NCBI RefSeq assembly: GCF_001594015.1
Contig: NZ_LTBC01000005.1
Coordinates: 62,001-126,000 of the forward strand
From: Moorella mulderi DSM 14980
GTDB taxonomy: Bacteria > Bacillota > DSM-521 > Neomoorellales > Neomoorellaceae
Length of the DNA: 64,000 nt
Reading direction: 5' to 3'
Below are positions 10,415 through 20,593 of this stretch, one piece after another. Every line of letters begins with the position of its first letter. Positions within the stretch are counted from its first letter, which is position 1. A model generated the notes under the pieces. The model saw only the letters and a list, made by a program, of their open reading frames with translations. It was not told where the DNA came from and made no database searches. The translations under genes and the position numbers were made by a program.

Positions 10415-11515
10415 TTGGCTAACTTTGACGATCGGTTTAAACAAACCTTTCAAACTTTACTGGTAGCCTTGATGGCTGCCTCCCTTTTCCTATTGCTTTT
10501 TTATTACATATTCCCGGCCACAGGAGAAATCATTAAAGCCCTGGTACCGGTGGTCCTGCCCTTTGCCCTGGCAGTGCTGCTGGCCGCAATCATCGATCCG
10601 GTTGTTAATTTTATTGAAATAAGGCTCACAATAGGCCGGGGCTGGGCGGTAATTATCACTCTCTTGCTTATCCTGGCCATCCTCAGCATAGCCATCTTTT
10701 ACCTGGTGGCTAACCTGATTATCGAGCTGGAAAGCCTGGCCTTAACACTGCCGGCCCAGGCCAGGGCCCTGGGGGCCATCTTCCAGGAGTATTTTTCCCG
10801 CCTCCAGAGTTTTTATTTTGCCGGTAATTTGCCGGTTGAAGTCTTGAGTACCCTACAGTCCTTCCTGGATAATGCGGTGGTCTGGCTGAAGAATCTCCTG
10901 GGGCTGACGGTTCAGTGGCTGATAGCTTTTATCAGCTCCCTGCCGGAGCTCTTTATATCGCTGATCATTACCCTGGTGGCCACTTACTTTTTCAGCCGGG
11001 ATAAAGAATTTATCCTCCGCACCCTGGTCCAGGTGGTATCACCGCCCTGGCGGGAACGGATGAGCCAGGTATTTAGCTCCCTGGGCCAGGCCATCATCGG
11101 TTACCTGCGGGCGGAAATTTTACTGGTCAGCCTGCAGATGACCCAGAGTATTATCGGTCTTTTAATTTTAAAAGTTGATTATGCCCTCACCTTGGCCTTT
11201 TTAATCGGCCTGGCCGATTTGTTGCCCATTGTCGGGCCGGGGACGGTTTTCATTCCCTGGATCATTGTAGAATTTATCCTGGGCCATTATGGCCTGGGGT
11301 TGGCCCTGTTAATCCTGTATGCCTTTATCATTATCCTGCGCCAGGTACTGCAGCCCAAGCTGGTGGCCGTCAGCCTGGGGCTGTACCCGTTAACAACCCT
11401 GATTGCCCTTTACGCCGGTTTAAAGCTCCTGGGTATTGCGGGTCTGGTCATTGGGCCCCTGACGCTGGTAGTCTTAAAGGCTTTTTATCGTTCCCGGCAG
11501 GGGGTAACTAAATAA
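10415..11515 (+). CDS. AI-2E family (YtvI/PerM-like) membrane transporter
   Basis: This 366-residue protein has about eight membrane helices and the layout of the AI-2E family: two N-terminal helices, a soluble amphipathic region (about residues 95-175), then a C-terminal bundle with the LIGLADLLPIVGPG segment. Relatives include the Bacillus sporulation protein YtvI and autoinducer or ion exporters; the substrate cannot be told from sequence. TTG 10415 lies 8 bases after GGAG and is preferred; GTG 10406 overlapping the cdsA stop is the alternative. It interrupts the usual cdsA-dxr adjacency. Confidence 0.82.
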   Translation: MANFDDRFKQTFQTLLVALMAASLFLLLFYYIFPATGEIIKALVPVVLPFALAVLLAAIIDPVVNFIEIRLTIGRGWAVIITLLLILAILSIAIFYLVANLIIELESLALTLPAQARALGAIFQEYFSRLQSFYFAGNLPVEVLSTLQSFLDNAVVWLKNLLGLTVQWLIAFISSLPELFISLIITLVATYFFSRDKEFILRTLVQVVSPPWRERMSQVFSSLGQAIIGYLRAEILLVSLQMTQSIIGLLILKVDYALTLAFLIGLADLLPIVGPGTVFIPWIIVEFILGHYGLGLALLILYAFIIILRQVLQPKLVAVSLGLYPLTTLIALYAGLKLLGIAGLVIGPLTLVVLKAFYRSRQGVTK

Positions 11516-12688
11516 ATGGCGAAAGAAATAGCAATTTTAGGTTCAACTGGCTCCATCGGCCGCCAGACCCTGGAGGTTGTGGCCGCCCATCCTGGGCAAT
11601 TCAGGGTTGCCGCCCTGGCAGCCGCCAGGAATGTAGAACTCCTGGCCGAGCAGGTAAAGCGGTTTCGTCCCCGCTTGGCCGTTCTCCTGGATCCGGAAGG
11701 GGCCAGGGAACTGGCCGCCAGGGTTAGCGGTTTAAAGGTCCAGGTCCTGGCCGGAGAGGAAGGCCTCCTGGCAGCCGCCTGCCTGGCCGGGGTGGAGCTG
11801 GTAGTAGCCGCTATGGTAGGGATCCGCAGCCTGCCGGCAATCCTTGCCGCCCTGGAGGCCGGCAAGGATATTGCCCTGGCCAATAAAGAGATCCTGGTAG
11901 CTGCCGGCCAGGTGGTCATGGACCGGGCCCGTTCCCTGGACCGTCAAATTATCCCGGTGGATAGCGAGCACTCCGCCATTTTCCAGTGCCTGCGCCAGGG
12001 CGGCCGGGTGGTCCAGGTAATTATTACGGCTTCCGGTGGACCCTTGCGCGAGAAAACCCTGGCCGAAATGGCTGCCGTTACCCCGGAGCAGGCTTTAAAT
12101 CACCCCACCTGGGTCATGGGGCCGAAGATTACCGTAGATTCGGCCACCCTGATGAACAAAGGCCTGGAAGTAATTGAAGCCAGACACCTTTTCAACCTGG
12201 ATTACGACCAGATTGAAGTTTTGATCCACCCCCAGAGCGTCGTCCATGCCCTGGTGCGCTACAGTGACGGTGCCCTTTTTGCCCACCTGGGGCCGGCCGA
12301 TATGCGCCTGCCCATCCAGTACGCCCTGACCTGGCCGGAACGCTGGGATTTAGATAGCCAGGTATTGGACCTGGCGGCCGTGGGACACCTTGATTTCAGC
12401 CGGCCGGACCTGGAACGCTTCCCCTGCCTGGAGCTGGCCTGCCGCGCCGGCCGGGCCGGGGGCACTTACCCGGCAGTTTTGAGTGCCGCCGACGAAGTGG
12501 CCGTCCAGTATTTCCTGGCGAGAAAAATACCGCTAACGGCCATCAGCCAGGTCGTAGCCAGGGTCCTGGAGGAACACCGGCCGGTAACGGCACCTGATCT
12601 GGAGCAGATTCTTGCCGCCGACGCCTGGGCGCGGCAGCGGGCGGAAAAAGTAGCTGAAGGGTTTTGCAAAGGAGTTGAGGCCCGGTGA
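11516..12688 (+). CDS. dxr: 1-deoxy-D-xylulose 5-phosphate reductoisomerase
   Basis: Dxr makes 2-C-methyl-D-erythritol 4-phosphate, the committed step of the non-mevalonate isoprenoid pathway. The 390-residue protein starts with an NADPH-binding motif (ILGSTGSIGRQTL). It has the metal and substrate segments PVDSEHSAIFQ and NHPTWVMGPKITVDSATLMNK. It is the first of three adjacent genes dxr-rseP-ispG, and ispG acts later in the same pathway; uppS upstream uses the product. Confidence 0.96.
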   Translation: MAKEIAILGSTGSIGRQTLEVVAAHPGQFRVAALAAARNVELLAEQVKRFRPRLAVLLDPEGARELAARVSGLKVQVLAGEEGLLAAACLAGVELVVAAMVGIRSLPAILAALEAGKDIALANKEILVAAGQVVMDRARSLDRQIIPVDSEHSAIFQCLRQGGRVVQVIITASGGPLREKTLAEMAAVTPEQALNHPTWVMGPKITVDSATLMNKGLEVIEARHLFNLDYDQIEVLIHPQSVVHALVRYSDGALFAHLGPADMRLPIQYALTWPERWDLDSQVLDLAAVGHLDFSRPDLERFPCLELACRAGRAGGTYPAVLSAADEVAVQYFLARKIPLTAISQVVARVLEEHRPVTAPDLEQILAADAWARQRAEKVAEGFCKGVEAR

Positions 12689-13695
12689 CTATTATCCTGG
12701 CCCTGGTTATCTTCAGCATTTTAATTGTGGTCCACGAAGGCGGGCACTTCCTGGCGGCCAAAAAAGCCGGCATCAAGGTAGAAGAATTCGCCATCGGTAT
12801 GGGGCCGGCCCTCTGGCAGGTGAAGAAGGGGGAAACGGTTTACTCTTTACGCGCCTTTCCCCTGGGCGGCTTTAACCGTATGGCCGGGATGGAAGGCCCG
12901 GATCTCGATGACCCGCGGGGTTTTAACCGGCAGCCGTTACTCAAGCGCATGGGGGTCATTGCCGCCGGTTCGGGCATGAATTTCCTCCTGGCTATCCTTA
13001 TTTTTATTTTCGTGTTCATGGTCCTGGGCATACCGGCGGATATTAATGTTATCGGCCGCGTCGAACCGGGGATGCCGGCAGCCCAGGCGGGTTTGCGGCC
13101 GGGGGATAAAATCCTGATGGTCGACAATACACCAGTCAATAACTGGCGCGACCTGGTGCACCAGATCTACCAGCATCCGGGGGAGGAAATTATCCTGACA
13201 ATCGAACGGGACGGCCGGCAGCAGCGGGTTACCCTGACCACCACCAGGGATCCACAGTCAGGGGTCGGGATGATTGGCATCGGCCCTACCTGGGAGAGGC
13301 AGGGTTTGTGGACCTCGATCATCTTGGGACTGAGGCAGGCCCTTGAAATCACCAGGCTCATTATCTTAAGCCTGGTACAGATGTTTACCGGTCAGGCAGC
13401 CCCAGAGGTCGTTGGACCCGTGGGCATTATCCAGCTGGTGGGCCAGGCAGCTACCTTCGGCCTGGCCAACGTCCTGAACTTCATGGCGGTTTTAAGCCTG
13501 GACCTGGGGCTCATCAACTTGCTGCCCATTCCCGCTCTGGATGGCAGCCGGCTGGTATTCTTAAGCCTGGAGGCGGTGCGGGGCCGGCCCATCAACCCGG
13601 AAAAAGAAAATCTAATCCACCTGATTGGCTTTGCCCTCCTCATGGGCCTGCTTATTCTAATAACTTACCATGATATAATTCGCATCTTTAGCTGA
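12685..13695 (+). CDS. rseP: site-2 intramembrane zinc metalloprotease RseP/RasP
   Basis: RseP cuts membrane-spanning anti-sigma factors and signal-peptide remnants. The 336-residue protein has the zinc motif HEGGH at residues 17-21 in the first membrane helix. A PDZ domain follows (about residues 120-200, with PAAQAGLRPGDKI), and the second active-site motif PALDGSR lies near the C terminus. The start is GTG, overlapping the dxr stop by four bases. The dxr-rseP-proS-polC order is as in Bacillus. Confidence 0.95.
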   Translation: MTIILALVIFSILIVVHEGGHFLAAKKAGIKVEEFAIGMGPALWQVKKGETVYSLRAFPLGGFNRMAGMEGPDLDDPRGFNRQPLLKRMGVIAAGSGMNFLLAILIFIFVFMVLGIPADINVIGRVEPGMPAAQAGLRPGDKILMVDNTPVNNWRDLVHQIYQHPGEEIILTIERDGRQQRVTLTTTRDPQSGVGMIGIGPTWERQGLWTSIILGLRQALEITRLIILSLVQMFTGQAAPEVVGPVGIIQLVGQAATFGLANVLNFMAVLSLDLGLINLLPIPALDGSRLVFLSLEAVRGRPINPEKENLIHLIGFALLMGLLILITYHDIIRIFS

Positions 13696-13705
13696 GGTGA
13701 CCTGA

Positions 13706-14797
13706 ATGAGTATTACGCGCCGGCCAACGCGGCAGATCCGGGTGGGTAAGGTGGCCGTGGGCGGGGGGGCGCCCATTTCCGTTCAGTCCATGACCAATAC
13801 CGATACCCGGGATATCGCCGCTACTGTAGCCCAGATCCAGAGGCTGGCCCGGGCCGGCTGCGAAATAGTCCGCCTGGCCGTACCGGATCAAGAAGCGGCA
13901 GCAGCCCTGGCCAGGATCAAAGCCCAGGTGGATATCCCCATCATCGCCGATATTCATTTTGACTACCGCCTGGCCCTGGCCGCCCTGGAAGCCGGGGTTG
14001 ACGGCCTGCGCTTGAATCCGGGGAATATCGGCGGGCCCGGACGGGTGAAGGCTGTAGTAAAGGAAGCGTCCGCCCGGCGGGTTCCCATCCGCATCGGCGT
14101 CAATGCCGGCTCCCTGGAAAAGGAGGCCATGGCCGCCCATGGCGGGGTAACGGCCGCGGCTATGGTTGCCAGTGCCATGAAACATATTCGCCTGCTGGAA
14201 GACCTGGATTTCTATGACATAAAAATTTCCTTGAAAGCTGCTGAAGTACCCTTAATGCTGGAGGCCTACCGCCAGCTGGCCGGACAGGTTGACTACCCCC
14301 TGCACCTGGGGGTAACGGAAGCCGGCCGGGGCCTGGAAGGGGCCGTCAAATCGGCGGTGGGGATTGGCATTTTACTGAATGAAGGGATAGGCGATACCAT
14401 CCGGGTATCATTGACCGGTGACCCGGTGCAGGAGGTTGTGGCCGGTTTTGCCATCTTACGTTCCCTGGGGTTGCGCCAGCGGGGCATAGAGCTGATTTCC
14501 TGCCCCACCTGCGGCCGCTGCCAGGTAGATGTTGAAGGGGTGGTAGCCCGGGTGCAGCAAGACCTTCAGGATGTGGCCAGGCCCCTGAAGGTAGCCGTTA
14601 TGGGTTGTGCCGTCAACGGCCCCGGCGAGGCCCGCCAGGCCGATGTCGGTATTGCTGGTGGCCCTGGGTTCGGCCTTCTTTTTCGCCACGGTCGTCCCGT
14701 CCGCAAGGTCAAGGAAGAGGATATGGCCCGGGCCCTTATTGAAGAAGTCAGGCGCCTGGTAGCAGAGGAAGAGGAGGAAGAGAATGCGAACGAGTGA
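13706..14797 (+). CDS. ispG: 4-hydroxy-3-methylbut-2-en-1-yl diphosphate synthase
   Basis: IspG (GcpE) converts methylerythritol cyclodiphosphate to HMBPP with a [4Fe-4S] cluster; in an anaerobe the electrons come from ferredoxin or flavodoxin. The 363-residue protein has a TIM-barrel N-terminal part ([12 protein letters not shown]) and C-terminal cluster cysteines in SCPTCGRCQ and [10 protein letters not shown]. It overlaps proS by 14 bases. Confidence 0.96.
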   Translation: MSITRRPTRQIRVGKVAVGGGAPISVQSMTNTDTRDIAATVAQIQRLARAGCEIVRLAVPDQEAAAALARIKAQVDIPIIADIHFDYRLALAALEAGVDGLRLNPGNIGGPGRVKAVVKEASARRVPIRIGVNAGSLEKEAMAAHGGVTAAAMVASAMKHIRLLEDLDFYDIKISLKAAEVPLMLEAYRQLAGQVDYPLHLGVTEAGRGLEGAVKSAVGIGILLNEGIGDTIRVSLTGDPVQEVVAGFAILRSLGLRQRGIELISCPTCGRCQVDVEGVVARVQQDLQDVARPLKVAVMGCAVNGPGEARQADVGIAGGPGFGLLFRHGRPVRKVKEEDMARALIEEVRRLVAEEEEEENANE

Positions 14798-16505
14798 ATT
14801 ATTGGCACCAACTTTAAGGGAAACGCCGGCCGAGGCCGAGAACGCCAGCCACCAGCTGTTACTGCGGGCTGGCTTCATACGCAAGGCAGCAGCCGGGATC
14901 TATACCTATTTACCCCTGGGACGGCGGGTACTAACCAAGCTGGAGCGGATCATCCGGGAGGAAATGGACCGGGCCGGCGGCCAGGAGGTTGTCCTGCCCA
15001 TTATCCAGCCGGCCGAACTCTGGCAGGAGAGCGGCCGCTGGGAGGTTTACGGGGAGGAAATGTTCCGCCTCCGGGACCGGCACCAGCGCCAGTTTTGCCT
15101 GGGTCCCACCCACGAGGAGATTATCACCGCCCTGGTACGGAGCGAGGTTAACTCTTATAAACAATTACCCCTGCTCCTGTACCAGATTCAAAATAAATAC
15201 CGCGACGAACGGCGGCCCCGTTTCGGGCTCCTCAGGGGGCGGGAATTTATCATGAAGGACCTCTACTCCTTTGACCGGGACCAGGAAGGGTTGAATCAGA
15301 GTTATGCCAAAATGTACCAGGCCTACAGCAATGTTTTTCGCCGCTGCGGCCTTGATTTCCGGCCGGTCCAGGCTGACACCGGCGCTATTGGCGGCAACTA
15401 CAGCCATGAATTCATGGCCCTGGCGTCTACTGGGGAGGCGCTGCTGGTATACTGCCAGAAGTGCGACTATGCGGCCAACGTCGAAATTGCCGCGGCCAGG
15501 GCGCTGCCCAAACCGGTAGCGGAAACACCGCTGCCCCTTAAAGAAGTGGCTACCCCCGGGCAGAAAACGGTGGCCGAAGTTAGCACCTTCCTGGGGATCA
15601 CCCCGGACAGGCTGATTAAAACCATTTTTTATGAGGCCGATGGGCAGCTGGTTGCCGCTCTGGTCCGGGGTGACCGGGAACTCAATGAAGTAAAGCTCCA
15701 GAATTACCTGGGCTGCCGGCACCTGGTCCTGGCCGGCCCGGAGAGGGTGATGGCTGTAAGCGGCGCGCCGGTAGGCTATGTTGGGCCGGTGGGCTTAAGT
15801 GGTGTGCCCATTTACGCCGACCTGGAGATTCCTTACCTGGTCAACGCTGTAGCCGGCGCCAACCGGGAAGGCTACCATCTGACGGGCGTCAACCCCGGCC
15901 GCGATTTTAAAGCGGATGCCTTTGCCGACCTCCGCCAGGTGGAGGCGGGAGAACCCTGTCCCCAGTGCGGCGCTCCCTTAAGCCAGGCCCGCGGGATAGA
16001 AGTCGGGCAGGTGTTCCAGCTGGGTACCAAGTACAGCCAGCCCCTGGGCGCCACCTATACCGACGAGCAGGGCCAGGAGCATCCCATTGTCATGGGCTGT
16101 TACGGCATCGGCGTCAGCCGCACCATGGCCGCCGTCGTCGAGCAGCACCATGATGAGCACGGCATTATCTGGCCTTTGAGCGTTGCTCCCTATGAAGTGG
16201 TCATTATTCCCGCCTCTTTAAAGGACAGCGGCCAGCGGGAAGTGGCCGAAGGCCTCTACCAGGAGCTGTTGGCTGCCGGGGTGGAGGTGGTATTTGACGA
16301 TCGTGACGAACGGGCCGGCATGAAATTTGTCGAAGCTGATCTTATAGGGTATCCCCTGCGCTTGACCATAGGCAAGAAAACCCTGACCCAGGGTACGGTG
16401 GATGTTAAATGGCGGCATGAAGGGCAGGAAGCAGCCCTGCCCCGGGAAGGCCTGGTACCCCGGGTAAGGGAGATGCTGGCCCGGGAGATGGAAAAGTACC
16501 GGTAA
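14784..16505 (+). CDS. proS: proline-tRNA ligase, bacterial type
   Basis: ProS charges tRNA-Pro. The 573-residue protein is the long bacterial type. The class II catalytic core comes first ([28 protein letters not shown], and [20 protein letters not shown]). A YbaK-like editing domain for mis-charged alanine is inserted at about residues 235-390. The C-terminal anticodon-binding domain follows at about 470-573. The start overlaps the end of ispG. Confidence 0.95.
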   Translation: MRTSELLAPTLRETPAEAENASHQLLLRAGFIRKAAAGIYTYLPLGRRVLTKLERIIREEMDRAGGQEVVLPIIQPAELWQESGRWEVYGEEMFRLRDRHQRQFCLGPTHEEIITALVRSEVNSYKQLPLLLYQIQNKYRDERRPRFGLLRGREFIMKDLYSFDRDQEGLNQSYAKMYQAYSNVFRRCGLDFRPVQADTGAIGGNYSHEFMALASTGEALLVYCQKCDYAANVEIAAARALPKPVAETPLPLKEVATPGQKTVAEVSTFLGITPDRLIKTIFYEADGQLVAALVRGDRELNEVKLQNYLGCRHLVLAGPERVMAVSGAPVGYVGPVGLSGVPIYADLEIPYLVNAVAGANREGYHLTGVNPGRDFKADAFADLRQVEAGEPCPQCGAPLSQARGIEVGQVFQLGTKYSQPLGATYTDEQGQEHPIVMGCYGIGVSRTMAAVVEQHHDEHGIIWPLSVAPYEVVIIPASLKDSGQREVAEGLYQELLAAGVEVVFDDRDERAGMKFVEADLIGYPLRLTIGKKTLTQGTVDVKWRHEGQEAALPREGLVPRVREMLAREMEKYR

Positions 16506-16520
16506 CGATTGGGGTAAGGG

Positions 16521-19500
16521 TTGATGGCCATGGATGGCAGGGAAAACCTGTGGCAGGAATTACTCCGGCAGGGGGCCGTGCGTAAAGTTGTAGTTGATCG
16601 CAAGAGCGGCAGGTGCTACCTTTCCCTCTGCCCTCCCTGCACCCTGGGACCGGAGGACATTGAAGCCTACCGGCAGTTCCTGGCGCGGCAGTTTCCCGGC
16701 TTTGAATTTATATTTAAAGTCTTGAAGCCTTCACCCCCTACCGACCTGGCAACCTTCTGCCGGGAACAGAAGGCCGCCATCCTGGAGGAGGTGGCCCGGC
16801 GGCTGGGTAATGGTACCTCGGCCTGGCTGGCCGGGGCGCGGCTGGAACCCGCTAATGAGGTCTTGCAGCTGGTTCTACCGGTACCCCTGGCCATGGAGGC
16901 TTTAAGGTCTTGCCGGGGTGACAGGGTTTTGCAGGAAGTCTTGCAGCAGTATGGCTACCAGGTGCAGGTGGAACTGGTCACCGACCGGGACTACCAGAAA
17001 GAACTGGCGGCCGCTTCCCGGCAACTTCAGGAGCAGCAGCTGGTCCGGGTCAGGGAAAAAGCAGCCACCCAGGGAAAGAAAGAAGGCCAGGCTAAAAAGG
17101 ACGGCCAGGAGAAAAAAGGGAACAGCCAGCAAAATATGGACAATGGCTTCCTCCTGGGGAAAAAGATTACGGCTCCTTTACTGCCCTTGAAGGAAATCCA
17201 GGAGGAGGAAAAGCAGGTTGCCGTCCAGGGGGAAGTCCTGGATTTTACGGCGCGGCAGCTGAAATCCGGGCGCTGGCTGGTAAGTTTTAATCTCACCGAT
17301 TATACCGACTCCATCAGCGTCAAAGCTTTTGCCGACGCCGGTCCCCTGGTGGAGAACGGCCTGGCAGATGGAGAATGGGTGCAGGTGCAAGGACCGGTCC
17401 AGTACGACCGTTACAGCCAGGAAGTGGTGATAATTGCCGACGCCATCGCCCGGGGGGAACGCCCCGAGCGCCGGGATACGGCGCCAGAAAAAAGGGTGGA
17501 GCTGCACCTCCATACCAAGATGAGCGCCATGGACGGCGTAACCGAGGTAGCGGCGGCGGTAAAACAGGCGGCCAGATGGGGCCATGGAGCGATAGCCATC
17601 ACCGACCATGGCGTCCTGCAGGCCTTCCCGGCCGCCGCCGAGGCCGGGAGTAAATACGGCGTAAAAATCATCTACGGCCTGGAAGGCTACCTCTTTGATG
17701 AGGACGACCAGCCCCCCGACCGCCAGCAGACTTATCATATCATCATGCTGGTGAAAAACAAGCAGGGGTTAGAAAATCTATACCGCCTGGTTTCCCGGGC
17801 CCATCTGGATTATTTTTACCGCAAACCCAGGTTGCCGCGCCGTTTAATCCAGCAGTACCGTGAGGGGCTCCTTTTAGGTACGGCCTGTGAGGCCGGGGAA
17901 TTAATCAGGCATTACCTGGCCGGGGCAAGCGCCGAACGCCTGGAGGAGATTGCCTCCTTTTATGATTTCCTGGAGATTCAGCCCCTGGCCAACAACGATT
18001 TTTTAATCCGGGAAGGTAAACTTGCCGACCGCCAGGCCCTGATGGACATGAACCGGCAAATTATCGCCCTGGGCCAAAAACTTCACAAACCGGTGGTGGC
18101 TACCGGTGACGTTCACTTTTTAAACCCGGAGGATGCCATCTACCGCCAGATCCTCCAGGCCGGGCAGGGTTATGCCGACGAGGTCCAGGCCCCCCTCTAC
18201 TACCGGACGACGGAAGAAATGCTGGCGGAATTCAGTTATCTGGATGCCGCAACGGCCCGCCAGGTGGTAGTCACCAATCCCCGGCTCATTGCCGACCAGA
18301 TAGAAGAGTTAAAGCCTATCCCCGACGAGTTTTACCCGCCGGAGATCCCTGGCGCCGAAGAAGAGTTAACCCGGATCGTCACCACCCGGGCCCATGACTG
18401 GTACGGCGACCCCCTCCCGGAACTTGTCCAGGCCCGCCTGGACAAGGAAATGAAATCCATTATCGGCCACGGCTTTGCCGTGCTGTACCTAATCGCCCAC
18501 AAGCTGGTATTAAAATCCAACGAAGACGGCTACCTGGTAGGCTCGCGGGGTTCGGTGGGCTCTTCCCTGGTGGCCACCCTGGCCGGGATTACGGAAGTAA
18601 ACCCCCTGCCGCCCCATTACCGCTGCCCCGCCTGCCGCTACAGCGAGTTTATTACCGACGGCAGCGTCAACTGCGGCGCCGACCTGCCGGCGAAAGATTG
18701 TCCCCGCTGTGGGACCAGATTATTAAAAGACGGCCACGACATCCCCTTTGAAGTCTTCCTGGGCTTCAAAGGCGACAAGGTACCGGACATCGACCTCAAC
18801 TTTTCCGGGGAATACCAGCCCCGGGCGCACCAGTACGCCGAAGAGATCTTCGGCAAAGACCATGTATTCCGGGCCGGCACCATAGCCACCCTGGCCGAGC
18901 GCACGGCCTTCGGTTTTGTCCATAAATACCTGGAGGAGCGGGGCCTCAAGGCCCGCCAGGCGGAAATCAACCGCCTGGTCAAGGGGATTACCGGCGTCAA
19001 GAGGACCACGGGCCAGCACCCCGGGGGGCTGATGGTCGTCCCCCGGCGGGTGGATATCCACCTCTTTACGCCCTTGCAGCGCCCGGCCGACGACACCGGC
19101 AGCAATACCATCACCACCCATTTTGACTATGAAGCCATCAGCCACCGCCTGGTGAAGCTGGACCTCCTGGGCCACGATGACCCTACGGTGATCAAAATGC
19201 TGGAGGACCTCACCGGCGTCAACGCCCGGGAGATCCCCCTGGATGAACCACGGACCATGTCCCTTTTTGCCGGCGTCGAAGCGCTAGGGGTCAGGCCGGA
19301 AGACATCGGTTCCCAGGTCGGTACCCTGGGGATTCCCGAGTTTGGCACCCGTTTTGTCCGCCAGATGCTTGAGGAAACCAGGCCCCGGACCTTTGCCGAG
19401 CTGGTGCGCATCAGCGGCTTCTCCCACGGGACCGATGTGTGGTTAAACAACGCCCAGGATTTAATTAAAAGCGGCACGGCGAAACTCAGTGAGGCCATTT

Positions 19501-20216
19501 CCACCCGGGATGATATCATGAACTACCTCATGCAGCACGGCGTGGTGGCCGATATCGCCTTCCGGACCATGGAGGATGTGCGTAAAGGCAAGGGCGTCAA
19601 AAAAGAGTATGAAGAGGCCATCCGGGCGGCAGGAGTACCCGAATGGTTCATCCAGTCCTGCAAAAAAATCAGCTATCTCTTCCCCAAGGCCCATGCCGTG
19701 GCCTACGTAACCATGGCCTTCCGCATCGCCTACTTTAAAGTCTATTACCCGGAGGCCTTCTACGCTTCCTTTTTCAGCATCCGCGCCGATGAATTCGACG
19801 CCGATATTGTCGTTGCCGGCCTGCCCCGTATCCAGGAGGAAATCGCAACCCTGGAGAAGAAGGGCAACGAGGCTACAGCCCGGGAGAAGAACATCCTGAC
19901 CATCCTGGAAGTAGCCCGGGAAATGTATTGCCGGGGCATTACCATGGAGCGCATTGATTTGCAAAGGTCTGCTGCCGATCGTTTTCAGGTGGGCAAGGGC
20001 AGGCTGTTACCGCCCCTGGCGGCCCTGCCCGGGGTAGGCCAGGCGGCGGCCGAGGCCATCGTCCGCGCCCGCCAGGAACGGCCCTTTACCTCCCTTGAGG
20101 ACCTCCAGCGCCGCAGCCGGGTGAGCAAAACGGTCATCGAAGCCCTGGAGAAACACGGTGCCTTATCCGGCCTGCCTGTCTCCGATCAGCTGGCGTTTTT
20201 TGGCGGTTTTCTATAA
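16521..20216 (+). CDS. polC: DNA polymerase III alpha subunit, PolC type, without exonuclease domain
   Basis: PolC is the replicative polymerase of low-GC Firmicutes. This protein has 1231 residues, about 200 fewer than the Bacillus enzyme. In order it has an N-terminal domain (1-210), an OB fold (about 230-312), the PHP domain starting at HLHT (329-332), a four-cysteine zinc knuckle (702-730), the palm with PDIDLNFSGEYQ (Asp 756 and 758), and a C-terminal helix-hairpin-helix. The 3'-5' exonuclease domain that normally splits the PHP domain is missing; no ExoI motif (DxETTG) occurs. The PHP sequence runs through the site (about residues 390-410) without a gap. ATG 16524 or 16530 could also start it. 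Confidence 0.93.
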   Translation: MMAMDGRENLWQELLRQGAVRKVVVDRKSGRCYLSLCPPCTLGPEDIEAYRQFLARQFPGFEFIFKVLKPSPPTDLATFCREQKAAILEEVARRLGNGTSAWLAGARLEPANEVLQLVLPVPLAMEALRSCRGDRVLQEVLQQYGYQVQVELVTDRDYQKELAAASRQLQEQQLVRVREKAATQGKKEGQAKKDGQEKKGNSQQNMDNGFLLGKKITAPLLPLKEIQEEEKQVAVQGEVLDFTARQLKSGRWLVSFNLTDYTDSISVKAFADAGPLVENGLADGEWVQVQGPVQYDRYSQEVVIIADAIARGERPERRDTAPEKRVELHLHTKMSAMDGVTEVAAAVKQAARWGHGAIAITDHGVLQAFPAAAEAGSKYGVKIIYGLEGYLFDEDDQPPDRQQTYHIIMLVKNKQGLENLYRLVSRAHLDYFYRKPRLPRRLIQQYREGLLLGTACEAGELIRHYLAGASAERLEEIASFYDFLEIQPLANNDFLIREGKLADRQALMDMNRQIIALGQKLHKPVVATGDVHFLNPEDAIYRQILQAGQGYADEVQAPLYYRTTEEMLAEFSYLDAATARQVVVTNPRLIADQIEELKPIPDEFYPPEIPGAEEELTRIVTTRAHDWYGDPLPELVQARLDKEMKSIIGHGFAVLYLIAHKLVLKSNEDGYLVGSRGSVGSSLVATLAGITEVNPLPPHYRCPACRYSEFITDGSVNCGADLPAKDCPRCGTRLLKDGHDIPFEVFLGFKGDKVPDIDLNFSGEYQPRAHQYAEEIFGKDHVFRAGTIATLAERTAFGFVHKYLEERGLKARQAEINRLVKGITGVKRTTGQHPGGLMVVPRRVDIHLFTPLQRPADDTGSNTITTHFDYEAISHRLVKLDLLGHDDPTVIKMLEDLTGVNAREIPLDEPRTMSLFAGVEALGVRPEDIGSQVGTLGIPEFGTRFVRQMLEETRPRTFAELVRISGFSHGTDVWLNNAQDLIKSGTAKLSEAISTRDDIMNYLMQHGVVADIAFRTMEDVRKGKGVKKEYEEAIRAAGVPEWFIQSCKKISYLFPKAHAVAYVTMAFRIAYFKVYYPEAFYASFFSIRADEFDADIVVAGLPRIQEEIATLEKKGNEATAREKNILTILEVAREMYCRGITMERIDLQRSAADRFQVGKGRLLPPLAALPGVGQAAAEAIVRARQERPFTSLEDLQRRSRVSKTVIEALEKHGALSGLPVSDQLAFFGGFL

Positions 20217-20247
20217 CACTCCCACTTTGTTCCGGGAGTGTTTTTTT
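20215..20247 (+). terminator. intrinsic terminator of polC
   Basis: AACACTCCC (20215-20223) pairs with GGGAGTGTT (20234-20242) over a ten-base loop and is followed by a run of T bases. It ends the housekeeping block and marks the left border of the sugar island. Confidence 0.9.
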
Positions 20248-20593
20248 GTCGTATAAAAAAGATAGGAGATTAAATATGTAAACGATAACATAACTGACTA
20301 GTAGTATTAATATAATAAAAGCAGACAAATCAAAAGAAATTACCCGGAGAAGGATTGGGAAAAGGTTAAGGAAGGGTGGGCGTGAGGCGGTGAAGATGAT
20401 AATTGTCAATATGTTAATAGAAAGGAGCTGCTTTTTGGGTTCTTCTGCATCAGTTTAAAAGAAAATTTCACATAAAAAATTTTATCTGTCAGGAGGAATC
20501 TAAAAATAAATGGCGAATATTATCTAAACAGAAGTAAACGATTACATAAAATCATGTTTTTTAGTGGTAACGTTTAAATAAAAGGAAGGAAAC
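20248..20593 (+). promoter_or_regulatory. control region of the deoxyhexose island with three LacI-type operator-like sites
   Basis: This AT-rich 346-base stretch has no convincing gene. Three related 14-mers stand at 20277-20290 (TGTAAACGATAACA), 20533-20546 (AGTAAACGATTACA) and 20565-20578 (inverted; its complement reads TTTAAACGTTACCA). A central CG with flanking TAAA/TTA arms is typical of LacI-family operators. Sites two and three lie just before the regulator gene, so autoregulation is likely. Two tiny open frames behind ribosome-site-like sequences (about 20391 and 20511) are too short to call. No clear -35/-10 pair was found. Confidence 0.5.

Noticed and set aside
20391-20459. Tiny open frame (about 22 codons) before the LacI-type gene
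   Set aside because: It has no good ribosome site spacing and no conserved feature; chance is enough.
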